NCBI GenBank assembly: GCA_914767715.1
Contig: OU612065.1
Location: 16,678,001 to 16,742,000 of the forward strand
DNA length: 64,000 bases
Direction: 5' to 3'
From: Membranipora membranacea
Lineage: Eukaryota > Bryozoa > Gymnolaemata > Cheilostomatida > Membraniporidae
Below are positions 35,891 through 47,709 of the stretch, in pieces. Positions within the stretch are counted from its first letter, which is position 1. Every line of letters starts with the position of its first letter. Made by a program: the position numbers and the translations under genes. The notes beneath the pieces are model-generated. The model made no database searches and was not told the DNA's origin. It saw nothing but the letters and a program-made list of their open reading frames with translations.

Positions 35891-38800
35891 TCATACTGTT
35901 TTCATTGCTGGTACCATAGCCATGTCTTTCCTATGTTTCTTTTTGTGCTTTGTTAGGTTCTCTATGAAATGTGTTGCGTAAATGCAGCCTTCAAAATCAC
36001 ATCTGCAAAAGAAATCATTTATTGCGTGTAAAAACGCATCGAATATAAAAATGATACACATATTACTGTAATTGTCTTCTCATTGATGCTGTGTAGACAA
36101 CTCTTCAGTTGATTATTCTGGTATTTCGTGTACATATTATATCATACTATGTGTAGCAATTTTCAAAAGGCGATCAATTAAAAACCCTGGTCGATGGATT
36201 GAAAATCAATGATAACTTCCTTGCTACTACACAATTCAATGCCGTATCATCGTCAAATATTAAGTGCCTCACTTTAGCTTTATATGGTGTCCTTTCTAGG
36301 TTTATATAAATGAATATTTATGAATATTTTGACAATGTATCGGCAAGAATAAGCAGAAAGAAGTATAGAGCACACTGGGAATAACTTACTTGTGTCGCTT
36401 ATTATCGGAGTGGACCACCATGTGCCTCTGTACATACTGCTTAGCATGACTAGTGAAGGAACATTTAGGACAGTTATACTGTACATCCTGTACATGCATG
36501 ATTCTAACATGCTGAGCAAGGGCCGGTTTACTTTTAAAGGCCTTAGCACAGTCAGGACATACGAAATCCTTCGTTTCAGCGTGCACAGCACTGTGTATGT
36601 ATAGATGTCGCTTTGCTAATGTCTGGTAGTCACAGCCCTCAGTCTATAAACACAGAATAATCTGGTTAATTAAGTGGTGGGGACAATGATAGTATGATAT
36701 CCAACAGGAATAAACAGAATTGTTGTTATCAAGAGAGGTTCTGAGAGCATCAAGCCGAGTGTTGGAATTAGAGTGGTAACATAAATCCTTATTACCACTC
36801 TAATGACATATAAGACCGTACATAAAAACAAATATCAAAATGCATTACGATATTGTTTTATGCACGGTCTTATGTCATTTATGACTTGATCAGCAAATAA
36901 AATTGATATCACTATTATTATTGTCAGCATGTCATGCAAACCAAGGAGTTAAAGTCTTTAACTCCTTGTGCAACCACTCTGCAATTATTAGTTGTAAGTT
37001 GTCATTAATCAAATCAATATCTTCCAAATTACACAGCTAAAGTCATAAAAATAACAGGTAAAAAATGTAACATACCGGACAAGTGAAAACCTTCATGTTA
37101 GACATGTTTATCTTATGAGTTGCAAACATATGAAGTTGTAGTTCTCTCTTGGCAAAGAACGTCTGACTGCAAAGATGGCACAACTGATCTCTTATCTGCA
37201 AAGTAAAAAAAAAAAGTATAAATCATGCTGATGACCAAATTTGATGGGAGTACAGAATCGAATGAGAAATTGTCAGTATTGTATTCAAATAATTACTTAT
37301 GAGCTGAAATTTTAATCCATATGACGGAGATCACTCAGTCATTATTAAGATAAATTTAATTTAATCTCATAAATAAATAATCTAACCATTGCAGAGTAGT
37401 CAAATCACCATCTAATCATTGCAGAAGAATGGCAGTTTCCTGGAGTGCTCTTCCTATAGCGACGAGAGGGCAACACCCTTAGTGGTGTAGTATTTCCAAA
37501 GTATCATAGTTCAGTTACAACAAATCTAGTTTAATATTGACTTGAAGAGAAGCAAGTCCATCTAAGGAGCATAGAGAGATATATATGACTGCATAATAAG
37601 GAGGGAATTGCCTACCTTGCTATGGACACATTTGATGTGACGCTGTAGATTGATCTCTCCCTTGAACTCCTTACCACAGTATTCACACGGCATCTTCTGT
37701 GTCCTGACCTTGACCTGTTCAGGTACATCCTCCGAGCCGTGTACAGCGGCCATGTGAAACTGCATACTGGTGGGTAATACCTTCTTACCACAGATCTCAC
37801 ACTGTACTCCCCTAGGCTCATGCTCTGTGTGTACAACATACTTGTGTCTCACCAAGTCTCTGTGTCTATAAACAAAGATTGATTGGATAGCTTCAATTTG
37901 AGTTGGTCGATAAACTTGATGGCTTAACATGGGTTCGCAGTCATTGTTACTGTAGATTCTTTCCAGTTCAGTTTTCATGGAGTTTTTGTGTGTTTTCGGT
38001 GGCTTGGAAGGCCCCCCCCCCTTCTTCCCGATCAATAATTCAGTCAGTCATACGAAAGAAACCTATTCATCTTCATCAGCATCATTCTGGTAATGTGCAT
38101 CTGTATTAGAGATGTAGCGTATGCCTATAACTCCACAAATAAGAAACCTCATTCATTCATTATCATTCCTTACATATTAATATCAATATTCATATTAATA
38201 ATCCTTCCTCAAATTCAGTCATAAAAGTATGAAATACCAAGTGGTAAATCTACTCATGCCACTTTTGAGACAAGTCCAAGACATTTTCATCAAAATTCAA
38301 TCGAATAATTGGTAGAATGAAAAGCTGTTCTGTTACCTGAGAGTTTGGAATGGACATGTGTCGCATGTATACAGGTTGGTGTGATCTGGGAGAGCTTCTC
38401 CGTGCCTGCGGTGCATATGGAACACTAGCTGGTCATAGCAGGACTTCGCAGTACCATGCAGACTGTATTGCTTCTCACAATGTGGGCAGGAAAGGTACTG
38501 CTGAAACTAAAAATATGTGATTCAATTAACCAATCTGTGATTAGTGATAAATTATGTGTACTTGGTAAGCAATAACAATACAAATTCCTGCATGACATAA
38601 GTGTGATGAAGGATTTGATTAATAGTAATTTCAATACCACAGCATCATGTTTTAAGACTTACTAAGGGCTCTCCAGCTTTTGATTTCCTCGTTGCTACGT
38701 TCTCACTTATTGCCAATGACCCTCCTTCGGTGCTCAATGATGTAGTATTAGTGACACCAGCTTTGGGTGCTGCAGTGGCTGGCTGTTTATCAGAGGAAGA

Positions 38801-41632
38801 GAGAAACTCATCTTTTGTTACAGGATGGAGTTTGAAGGCAATGTTAGGATTTGACAAGTCTGTGTATTGAGTAGGACTCGCATCTTTTTCAGCCTAAAAC
38901 AGAAACCAAAGCTATGAGAGCAAGTCTATCTTTTTTTAAATTGTTGGAGAATAGCAAGGGGCAGTTTCAGAGGATTACAAACCATATAAATCCGGCAGAT
39001 GATGTTGGTGCTAATACATAAAACAAGTTGCATTATTTACCATCGTTCAGATCTTAGGGTGTAAACTCAATTCATATAAGTACTCACCGATTCAGACGCT
39101 AAGCTAGCTTTGATAATTTCAGCTGGTACAGTGACAATACCACTTCCATCTTCAGGTACAGCGGTAACTAATGTGCCAGGCATGACATTTGTATCTGCTT
39201 GTGTCTGATTTCCTGATATATCTGTATATGTCATGTCAGTTTGGAAAACTGTTATAACACCTGTAGCTGTATCGGTGACTGTATGAGGCATGCCACTGGC
39301 TAGTGTGTTAGTGGCAGGAGCGGCGGAGGGAAAACCAGGCATGGTGTTTGAACCAAAGCCATCAGCTATGGTGTTCACTGCATTCATAGGCGCAGCATAC
39401 TGACCACTAGTCATTACATTAGATGGTGTCGCTTGTGATGCATAGGCAGAGATATTCGTGGCAGATACCCCAGCGATGGGCTCTACCCCATTTGCCAATA
39501 TGTCACTTTCATTTGGTGTTGCTGTCATGGAGCCTGTCATGTTTACCCCAGCGGAAGGCGTACCCACTGATATAGGTTCCCTGTTAGATCTAGACTGAGA
39601 GTTCGCCCCTGTGTTAACTAGGTCCTCAGTCTTCAGATCAGTCGGCAGAACATAACCAGAGCCTTCACTCTCATTATCAGAGTTGTTTCCTGCATCTAGA
39701 TTTTCTCCAGTCATACCATGGTCTGCCTGTTAAATAGGAGAACAAGTACAATTCATGGTTTTTATCCTTCATTGTGGTCAAAACGTTGCGACGGAGGCAT
39801 TTCGTCTCATATTGAAATTACAAAAGTACAAACGCTCAGTCTGATGTGAAGGCAAAAAATGGGTTGAAAACTGTAACTGCCTGTAAACTAACAAAAATTT
39901 ATGTAAAACCTGCACAGTATGTTCATCTTTTGAAAAAAACCAATGAATTTAGATTAGCTTTTAAGAGCTTACCCTAAGGTGACTGGCAAATGCCATATTG
40001 CTATTGTACTCCTTCAGAACACATATATCATTGCTGGTAGGATCAAAACTCATCGATGATTCTATAACAGAAACACTGGATTTAGCAAATTGATGTGAGA
40101 GTTAGATCTATTAGCGTGTTCACCGATAGATGTTAAAGCATGAACCAATTAATTTAATCAAAATTTAGAGTTCTTTTTCTTGAAAATGTTCAAGTAGGTT
40201 GGCTAAATAGAATCTGACATTGGGCGGTTGTTCCCAAATGATAAAATTGGAAGACCATGATCAAGTCATTTTTTATCCATAGTTTTGCACCAAGATTCAT
40301 TTACTGTAACATACCAGTGACTGATTTCATGGTTATGGAGGCTTGGACCTCACACAGTTTGCAGACAGCTTTAAAACGCTTTTTCTTCTCAGGCTTATTA
40401 TCACCATCTTCCAGCCTATTCTCGTGGAATGGCGATTCCTCAAGAGCACCTGTTACAGGGTTAACATATGCATCTAGAGTCATCCCTCCTTCATCCTGCA
40501 GCTCTGGAGGAGTGTACTTATGAAGTTTTTTCTTTCTCTTGTTTGCACCTGATACGAATAACATTCATAGATTGGGTACATGTACAGCCAAGACATATAA
40601 CTTGCAGGGTTTTCAATAGCGATAGAAGGAATTGCCTCCCATAATACATAGGAAGGGCAACTACTTTCCGAAGTTTAAGATAAAATCGCTCACGGTGAAA
40701 TATTCATGTAGACTGACATGAACACTATCATTAACATCTGTCTTGACAAGCTTCGCCCGAACAAAGCTTGTCAAGACAAGCTATCATTAAAGCTGATATA
40801 TAAAACTAATCATAAACGCCGACATTAAATATCCTAAAATACTGATTATAATCACTTACCAGAGCTTTCTGAATTTTGAGGATACCAGAAGTACTTGCTG
40901 TCAACTCCATCATCTCCATCCAAGTACTCCTCTGATGAGCTCTCTGATTTAGTACGCCGCTTGGTTCGTTTACGCTTTGGGCGGCTAGCGGCAGCTGTAT
41001 TACGTTTCCTTGGTGGCCTCTTAGAAGTCTTGAGAGGTTTCCCTGTGTTTTCTGGCAGCAGATCATCTGTGAGTGTTGTTTTAGTTAGTTCCCCACTTGT
41101 ACTCGCAAGGGCTATAAATCAAGGGTATAAAAAAAGTCAATTTCGGTGGCAGGCAGCTAGATACCACATTAATGAGCACAAAACTATAAGATGACGATTG
41201 AACAAAATCATATCAACATGTTATATGCAAGTTATTAAAACATAGTTTGTAGGTGCACCGAACTAAAAAAAACAAATCAGACTATCTATGAGTTATGTAC
41301 CCGGAACGCAAATTTTCAGAGCACCTACAGATATGGAATCGATCTAACCACAATTGAATAAACAAGAGCTCACCAGCATCATTTATAGAGTCCGTAAGCT
41401 CAGGTTCTACAGGCCCTATTTCAGGTTCTACAGGCTCAGGTTCTACAGGCTCAGTTTTAGCCACTATATCAGTCTGCACGGGTTCTTCAGTTGGTTTGGT
41501 GGTTGTCCGCTTGGCAACAGCAGCCTGGAGTTGTGCGAGAATTCCCTGTAACTCTACATTGTCCTCCCCTTTATCTTTGAGAGATGATACTATACTGCTC
41601 AACTCTCTGGTTTTGTTTAGAAGGTCATCCAT
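35891..41632 (-). CDS. Multi-C2H2 zinc-finger protein, eleven exons, 867 aa
   Basis: Exons from 5' to 3' on the minus strand: 41632-41374, 41111-40860, 40548-40315, 40061-39973, 39726-39088, 38893-38663, 38500-38337, 37865-37616, 37195-37076, 36643-36390 and 36002-35891. All phases agree and the total is 867 aa. The N-terminus is helical and then has Pro-Glu repeats (EPVEPEPVEPE near residue 67). A basic stretch follows (RPKRKRTKRRTK), probably a nuclear localisation signal. The 213-codon exon is Thr/Ser/Ala-rich, low-complexity and probably disordered. The C-terminal half carries about nine C2H2 fingers, including CPHC, CDTC...HKYVVH, CEICGKK...HMAAVH, CEYCGKEF...HIKCVH, CHLC...HMFATH, CPDCAKAF...HVRIMH and CPKC...HMVVH. 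It is a likely sequence-specific DNA-binding nuclear protein. No ortholog was recognised. The start is the first ATG of exon one; an extra 5' exon cannot be excluded. Confidence 0.85.
36767..36878. repeat. Two abutting hairpins in a zinc-finger gene intron
   Basis: Hairpin one has arms ATTAGAGTGGTAA and TTACCACTCTAAT (36767-36804). Hairpin two starts where it ends, with arms ATGACATATAAGACCGTAC and GCACGGTCTTATGTCAT plus further pairing (36803-36878). They look like two small foldback elements joined or nested. Confidence 0.7.
36935..36975. repeat. 27-bp palindrome (CAAGGAGTT family) with imperfect 7-bp flanking repeats
   Basis: Arms CAAGGAGTTAAAG and CTTTAACTCCTTG at 36942-36968 are flanked by TGCAAAC (36935-36941) and TGCAACC (36969-36975). 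It is the longest member of this family and shows 13 nt of the shared end. Confidence 0.8.
40725..40790. repeat. 46-bp foldback insert (GTCTTGACAAGC family) with 10-bp flanking repeats
   Basis: Arms CTGTCTTGACAAGCTT and AAGCTTGTCAAGACA enclose CGCCCGAAC. CTATCATTAA is repeated at 40725-40734 and 40781-40790. It lies in a zinc-finger gene intron. Confidence 0.82.
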
Positions 41633-42302
41633 TGCCACGGTCTGCTATCAGAACTGAAGGCATCGGACAGACAGCCAGCTAAAAGTCAAATACAGAATGC
41701 AACATGAAGTGTCAACTTCATTGAGCGTCCTAACAGAAATACAAACGCAGGTGAAAACTGATTCACTTTCATACTAGTCAAATAAGGAAGGTCTAGCTAG
41801 CGTAAGATTTAAAATAAGATTGTCGTTCAGAAGTCCACAATAATGTAGAATTCAATGCAGGATGGGAAGACTAACAATATCATTGGGAGGACAATTCTGA
41901 CTGTACGGCCAAGAGTTTGCTCATACAACGCTTGCAACAATTCCGGGGGTTTTCAATTGCAAACTATCACACTCCCTATCTCATCTGTCACCGCTGAGTG
42001 ATACCTGCCGGAGGTCTCATTCTCAGATTGCTCACTACTATATGGAACTATAGGTCTTGGATCTTATGTACAAAATTTGCTTGATTGAAAGGCTTGAAGA
42101 ACAAGATTAGGAGCAATGTGATAGCATATAGCTGGCCCAAAAAGTATTGCACATTCTTTTCAAAAAACCTCCTGGGTCATCAGGTTGATGCTCTCAGCAA
42201 AAACCCTCAAAAATCAGTTTTATCAATACAGTTGGTTTTATAGACCTCACTCAACAGTTATGACTCTTTCTGGACTGACCAATAGGCCTGAAATTGGTAA
42301 TA

Positions 42303-42377
42303 AGCGAAAATTGGTAGGCCTATATTGTTTATCATCATAGTATGATGATAAACAATATAGGCCTACCAATTTTCGCT
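42303..42377. repeat. 75-bp near-perfect palindrome
   Basis: Arms of 37 nt starting AGCGAAAATTGGTAGGCC pair exactly around a single G. A few more bases pair outside with one bulge (GTAATA and TATTAC). Confidence 0.85.
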
Positions 42378-42478
42378 ATATTACATACATTCCATTGTTG
42401 AATGGTTAATGAATGACACATTTATTAAGTTACCTACTTATTTATAAATGTATCATCAAGCTTTGCTGCGCTAAGAGC

Positions 42479-42770
42479 CCATCCGGATGCCTATTTGGCA
42501 ACCACACCGCCGGATGTCCGCATATAATCACATCGAAATAGGCATTCTGTTGCATAATACCCATCCGGGCAAGAATTTGACAAGAGGTGGATGGGTTCGT
42601 AACAGTGGAGTAGGCCTATGGGTTGTAGACACTCATGAGTCATCGAGGGCGACAAACCCATCCGGATGGGGGTGGTTCCAGAAAATATTAGGCTACTGCC
42701 CCAAGCCCATCCAAATGGGTATTTGTCATAAGCGGATGCCCCTTTTACAGAGATTTGAGGCGGATGGCCA
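42479..42770 (+). repeat. Dispersed repeat (GGATGGGTATTTGTCA family), copy C
   Basis: Carries CCATCCGGATGCCTATTTGG near the start and AAATGGGTATTTGTCATAAG near 42712, in the same order as copy B at 25940-26150. The motif CCCATCC recurs in both orientations. The open frames across it are repeat sequence and not a gene. Confidence 0.65.
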
Positions 42771-42792
42771 TTTAACGGACACATTTTTAGCG

Positions 42793-42931
42793 CTACTCCA
42801 AAACCGCCTGGTCTGCCTGGTAATGTTCGACTGCCCCCAGGTAATCGCGTTTTTATTGTTGTCGCTCAACAAAACAAAACTCATGGGGGTGGGACAGTCA
42901 AACATTGCCAGAGACCCGGGTTTTGGAGTAG
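42793..42931. mobile_element. Small foldback (MITE-like) element of ~139 bp
   Basis: Imperfect inverted arms of about 48 nt start CTACTCCAAAACC and end GGGTTTTGGAGTAG around a short centre. No flanking duplication could be defined. It is more GC-rich than the surroundings. Confidence 0.65.
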
Positions 42932-43627
42932 AGACTTGTCCTATGGGCAGGGCATATTAATAGAAAGCTGACACATTTATATTTAATAACTATGAGTAAC
43001 TTCTTCAGCTATAAATTAATATAAATATACACTCACTCTCACTGCTGACCTGGCCATTCTTCTTGTCCACATCAGTTAGCATAACTACTCAGTTAAAGAA
43101 TGATAGCAAAGCACAATTTAGAAGACAGTTACTTATATGCAACAGCCTACTGCTAAATGTAGGCAGTACTACACCTTCCTGATAAAACCCAACAATATGT
43201 TCATTAACGTTCGTACTTCCGCTAGTGTAAACACATCTTAATAAGGCAGGATGATATGCAAGTTATGAGTATGGTTTAACACCAATGAATTAGTGAATGG
43301 GGTTTAAAAGACCAAAGGGATCAGTACATGAAAATTGCAATTAATGCAAAATCATTTACATACCGTATACACGCACCTGCAAGGAAAATCGGTAACCAAG
43401 ATGGTGGCTGAAGAAGATTGGACTGTGTCTTAAATAGAAATTTTCATCCAATATGGGGGTTTTAAGAAACCCCACAGTTTATCTTTTATTTCATGTTAAG
43501 AAATGTGCTACAAACATGTCACGTGATCAAAAATCATGCTATGAGACAGCAACTCCGAGTAGGCTGATTCCCTTGCTCTTGGTGTCAGCAGGGCGGGTGA
43601 GTGGTGTCAGAGTTGGCATCATATTAC

Positions 43628-43660
43628 TTTATCCAAAGAGTTAACTCCTTTCTTTATATC
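43628..43660. repeat. Degenerate CAAGGAGTT-family palindrome
   Basis: AAAGAGTTAACTCCTTT with flanks TTTATCC and TTTATATCC resembles the family at 24764 and 27001 but has mutated ends. Confidence 0.4.
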
Positions 43661-44453
43661 CATACTCATTGATTCCTGACAATCAATTCTTGTAGTGGTT
43701 ATGGAGAAACGAGCTACCCCACTACCAGAGCCTTCATCACCACACGATGAGGAGGTTACACAGTTGTCTCGGAACATATTCATATGCGTCTCAGTTTATT
43801 TTTCCTCACAGCTGAAATGCCTATCTTGAATCTGAAAATTAATTATATTTCCAATCAAAGTAGACCATGTATTGTATAGCACAGGTAATAATTTATTGTC
43901 AATCTATTATGATTTTATAATACAATCGAATAGAAAAAAATGAACTTAGTTTTGAAAAATCCCAATCTCTATACGCTACTAGTACCATTTGTGTTTATAG
44001 GATAACCATAGCCAGGATACTGCCATAACACAACACAAGTGCCATAGCATGAAAGCTGCAATGAAGTGTCTTCAAAAATCTATATCACTTTCACTATGTT
44101 GGAACGCTATTGAATCAATGAAGGCTAAAAATAACCATGCTCACTTCCAAATTCAATCTAACGAAGCATGGTTTGTGATAGGTAATTCATAGCTACACTC
44201 TCTGTAACGTTACAGAAAGGGCCATGAGTAAGAAAAATGATACAATAAGGAACCAGGGATATTACGATGACAATCTAGATGGAGTGCTCTGTCGTTATAT
44301 ATTGCATAGCATCCACTGAAAAAGTCTTTGCCACCAAAAATATCCGGGCCATCCATGATATTTTCCACAACTACAGACTGCGAACCCTGATTTTGATACA
44401 AAGGGCTCAATGCTGTATAACTTGATTGGTTAGTTGGTTAGTCTATAGGGACT

Positions 44454-44459
44454 TTATTT
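44454..44459 (-). terminator. Polyadenylation signal AATAAA just after the VPS26 stop
   Basis: AATAAA on the minus strand begins 5 nt beyond the stop codon at 44464-44466, which would make an extremely short 3' UTR. Other signals further downstream may be used instead. Confidence 0.45.
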
Positions 44460-44463
44460 ATTC

Positions 44464-47400
44464 CTATGAGGCTGAAGTGGGTGACACTTCTCTGTCGGCA
44501 TGTCTTATTGTAGCAGAGTTCATGGCATGCCCATGGGCTGTGCCACGCTTCTCTGCCTTACGGAATAGTGTGATCTCCTGTGAAATAGAAATAATATTAG
44601 TAAATTTAAATGTTTGGGTAACTGAGACCAATAATTTTTTAATTTTCTCAACAAATCTTAAAAAAACATGACTTTTAACCTAACAGTGGTGTCCACGGAG
44701 CTCAAAATATTATCAAGGAAGACAATATCAGCATTCATATAGGAGTCATCGAGTAACAACCAGTGAGGGCACAACTCTTAATTGACTCCAGCAGCCCTGC
44801 AGCGATACACTAGTCCTGATATGTATCAGACAATGCATTAGGTTGTGCAGCTCATTTTAAGAGCTCTGTGCCTACTCCTCCATTGATCAGTTCGTTTATG
44901 CTATAGTTTAGAGATTTCTATTTATATATGTACATATTATTAAGAAGATAAATTACAAAAATTTGTGGTAGGTCGAGATGAAATTTTGAAGCTCAAAATA
45001 TCTACCATGTAAGGATCTCATTTAGAGTTGAGCCACAAGGACCAGACAGGACAATGCTTGACATATCCTTAACCAGGTGTCTGGTCTATTTTGCTGTGTA
45101 ACCCATTATCTGACTTGTGCCACAGGTTACTCATCCGGGTGGGATCAGGTCCACAACATCGTCAATGCGCAGACTGCCATCATGCACATGGCGTATAATT
45201 GTTAAAGTTTGAATGCCTGACCTGCTGTTTGAAGTATCTTCTGTCCTCTTCATCAATCAGAACCAGATTGAGGAAATACCTCACTGAAAATTTCTTATTG
45301 ATCTCTCGCAATGTAGGCGTCAACTCGTATCCACTCATAAATAGTCTTATGGGTATGCTCTCACCTGTACAATAAAGCATATATTTGTTACAATAGGTTG
45401 TTATGTAAATGAAACAAAACTCAAATTGTACGGTCTCACACATGGACATTGATCAAACGATGGAATCTTTGGCATGTTACTACTATAAAGATTAAAGAGC
45501 GTTTCAAGATGACTTGGTCGCGACTGTGATGGAATTTGTATAAGAGAAATATGATCAGGATACATTTTAGAAAATTTTCACAGACTACCTGACAGTGAAA
45601 AACATACCTCTGACTGGTGCACCGTCCATGATTTCATACTTGGCTATCGTTTCATTTTCGTTGTATGTGCTTGGACCTGTACCAGTGGTTTCTCGCTTTA
45701 TTATCTGTATCTCCATATGTTTTATTTTGATACGCACCAGTATAAAGTATATTTTCCCAACTATGACATCTTTTAAATGATACCTGAAATCGCAAAACAA
45801 ATATTAAATTTCTGCTTCAAAAAAATCACTGCTACCTAATTTCACTTCAGAATCATGTGCAAGGGCAAGACTGATGCACCGAACCATTATATACCTAGGT
45901 ACTACTTGATTTGTCATTGTATTAGTGGAGTATTTCATTGAATTCCATTCCAGTTCAACGCTTTCCCACCAAACTTTGACATGATTTACCTCAATGGATA
46001 CAACATTAGGAAGTTGAATGACGAATATGCTAGGTACGAACAATTCAGAGTAGTGTGACATTGTACATGTTTAACATACTTGGATTTGTTGTATTCGAAC
46101 TCAATATGTAAGCAGTCTTCAATGCCGACTTCCATCCTGATGGAGTTATTGAGCTCAGGATAATGAGCTAACGTGTGTACTAATATGTCTTGCTCTTTGA
46201 CGATATCACTCAAGCTTTTCACTATAGTCACTTTCAGGAAGTATCTGTAGTAAATAGATGAATAATAATACAGATAATATTGAGAAAATAGATGATAATC
46301 ATTGTTTGTCATTACAAACTGTAAGGATGGTCAAATCAAACCTGTAAAAAACAAACAGATTCTATCTTAAGGCTTCACAAATAGTACAACATTGCACCAA
46401 CGGTCCGCAATTGTGTCTATGTCATTTCACTTGGCTGAACAATCTGCTCTAGGAACAAAAACTACAAAAGGGATTTCATGATATGAACAAAATAAAAATG
46501 TCTAGTCTGAGCGCCCCAGACTCTCGCCCACCGTCCGACATAAGCTGAATGTACCTGAGTATGACGTTGGCACCTGTGTATGTTTCGAATGGTTTTTCCA
46601 CATTGACAAATTCAAAGTCAAATGATTTATTAGTGGTGAGATCTCCAGGAGGGGCTAAGTCTCTGACTAGAGATGTGAATTCATGCGGATTGCCTCGCTC
46701 ATAACTCATTTCTACAAATTTGAATGAAAAGTTAACATAAAATGCACCAAAATATTATAACGCATATTTGGAAGCATTGTACTTACTACTTAGGCATTTT
46801 GATTCAACCCCAAAGTCAGAATTACAATAGGAGTTAGATAGCCAAGAGTATTTATGTGATCGCAACTCATAAGTATCCACAGTCTATTGCCATCGCTGGC
46901 TGAATGTGCCTGATCCATGACACGAGATGGTATCTCCGATTATGTGACACTAGACACAGAACCTTGAAAATAGGGAGCCCTTGAGACATGATTGTCACAA
47001 TGGTTTCCCTGTAATTTTGGGTTGAGTTCAATTTGAGAGATATTTGTAACTGATGTCCATGAACTGATCCATGCACAATCAAACTGTTTAATAACCTTAC
47101 CTATTTGACCTATAAATTCTATTCGGATTCCTTTGTGGTCCAATCGGGAGCCTTGTTTTTTCAGCTTGATATTCACCTACATATAGAGAAAAGTTAGCTT
47201 GACATGATATATCTATGTTTTATGGACAAAATTTCACCTGTCATAAATCACATAGTAAGATCTCACACCAGAAGAGGATATCAAGGTCAGTATCAGGTCT
47301 TAAGGTCCAGTATAATCTAGTCTGGTGTTAACTTTTTGATGTGACCACACTAGAAGAATAGTATAGATAAATAAAAATATAATATGGTAACTAAGAAGGG

Positions 47401-47709
47401 ATACAGCCATTAATTTGTCATAACCATAAACGGAAAACATTGTAAACAATAAAAAATAATAGCGCCAAGGGAGCGCAAATCATCTAATTCATGCTTACTA
47501 CCACAATTGGGAAGTTTAAATATTTTCTTTCCACATTATAGACAAGGGCCTACCTTTCCGGATACTGTTTCTCCATCATAGTAGAGAGGAATTCTGTTAT
47601 CCTTTGGTTCTTGTTCAGACGTTTTATATTCTACTGTTTTACGGCCCTCCACATCATTGAGCTTGATTTCTACTTCAGCACTCTGACCAAAGCTGCTGAA
47701 GAAGCCCGC
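44464..47709 (-). CDS. VPS26: Vacuolar protein sorting-associated protein 26 (retromer), 5' exon missing
   Basis: VPS26 is the arrestin-fold subunit of retromer, which with VPS35 and VPS29 sorts cargo from endosomes. Exons from 5' to 3' on the minus strand: 47709-47554, 47176-47101, 46711-46555, 46244-46080, 45783-45608, 45364-45222 and 44577-44464. They encode 328 residues in phase. Conserved stretches are SFGQSAEVEIKLND, YYDGETVSGK, HKGIRIEFIGQI, MEVGIEDCLHIEFEYNKSKY, RETTGTGPSTYNENETIAKY, EIMDGAPVRGESIPIRLF, YELTPTLREINKKFSVRY and DEEDRRYFKQQ. The wording is closer to vertebrate VPS26B than VPS26A, though one invertebrate gene may correspond to both. The first identified exon opens at Ala (AGFFSSFGQ) after a good acceptor and has no Met, so a short start exon lies upstream of 47709 and was not identified. 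The C-terminal tail is short and divergent. Confidence 0.93.

Larger units (their letters stand above)
41633..44463. other. Repeat-bearing intergenic region
   Basis: Between the zinc-finger gene start and the VPS26 3' end. It contains a 75-bp palindrome (42303-42377), a dispersed repeat (42479-42770) and a foldback element (42793-42931). A short possible minus-strand exon (43082-43037, MLTDVDKKNGQ, with a GTGAGT donor) could not be joined to any gene. Confidence 0.55.

Noticed and set aside
42487-42960. 157-aa open frame on the plus strand
   Set aside because: Lies entirely in the dispersed repeat and the adjacent foldback element.
43037-43082. Possible first coding exon (minus strand, MLTDVDKKNGQVSSE, GTGAGT donor)
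   Set aside because: Its phase does not fit the zinc-finger gene start and no downstream exon could be joined.
43694-43830. Open stretch MEKRATPLPEPSSPHDEE on the plus strand
   Set aside because: Composition looks coding but it is short, has no clear splice partner and ends at a stop after a hydrophobic run.
44210-44410. 66-aa open frame on the minus strand downstream of VPS26
   Set aside because: VPS26 already ends with a stop at 44464-44466 and an adjacent AATAAA; no family features.
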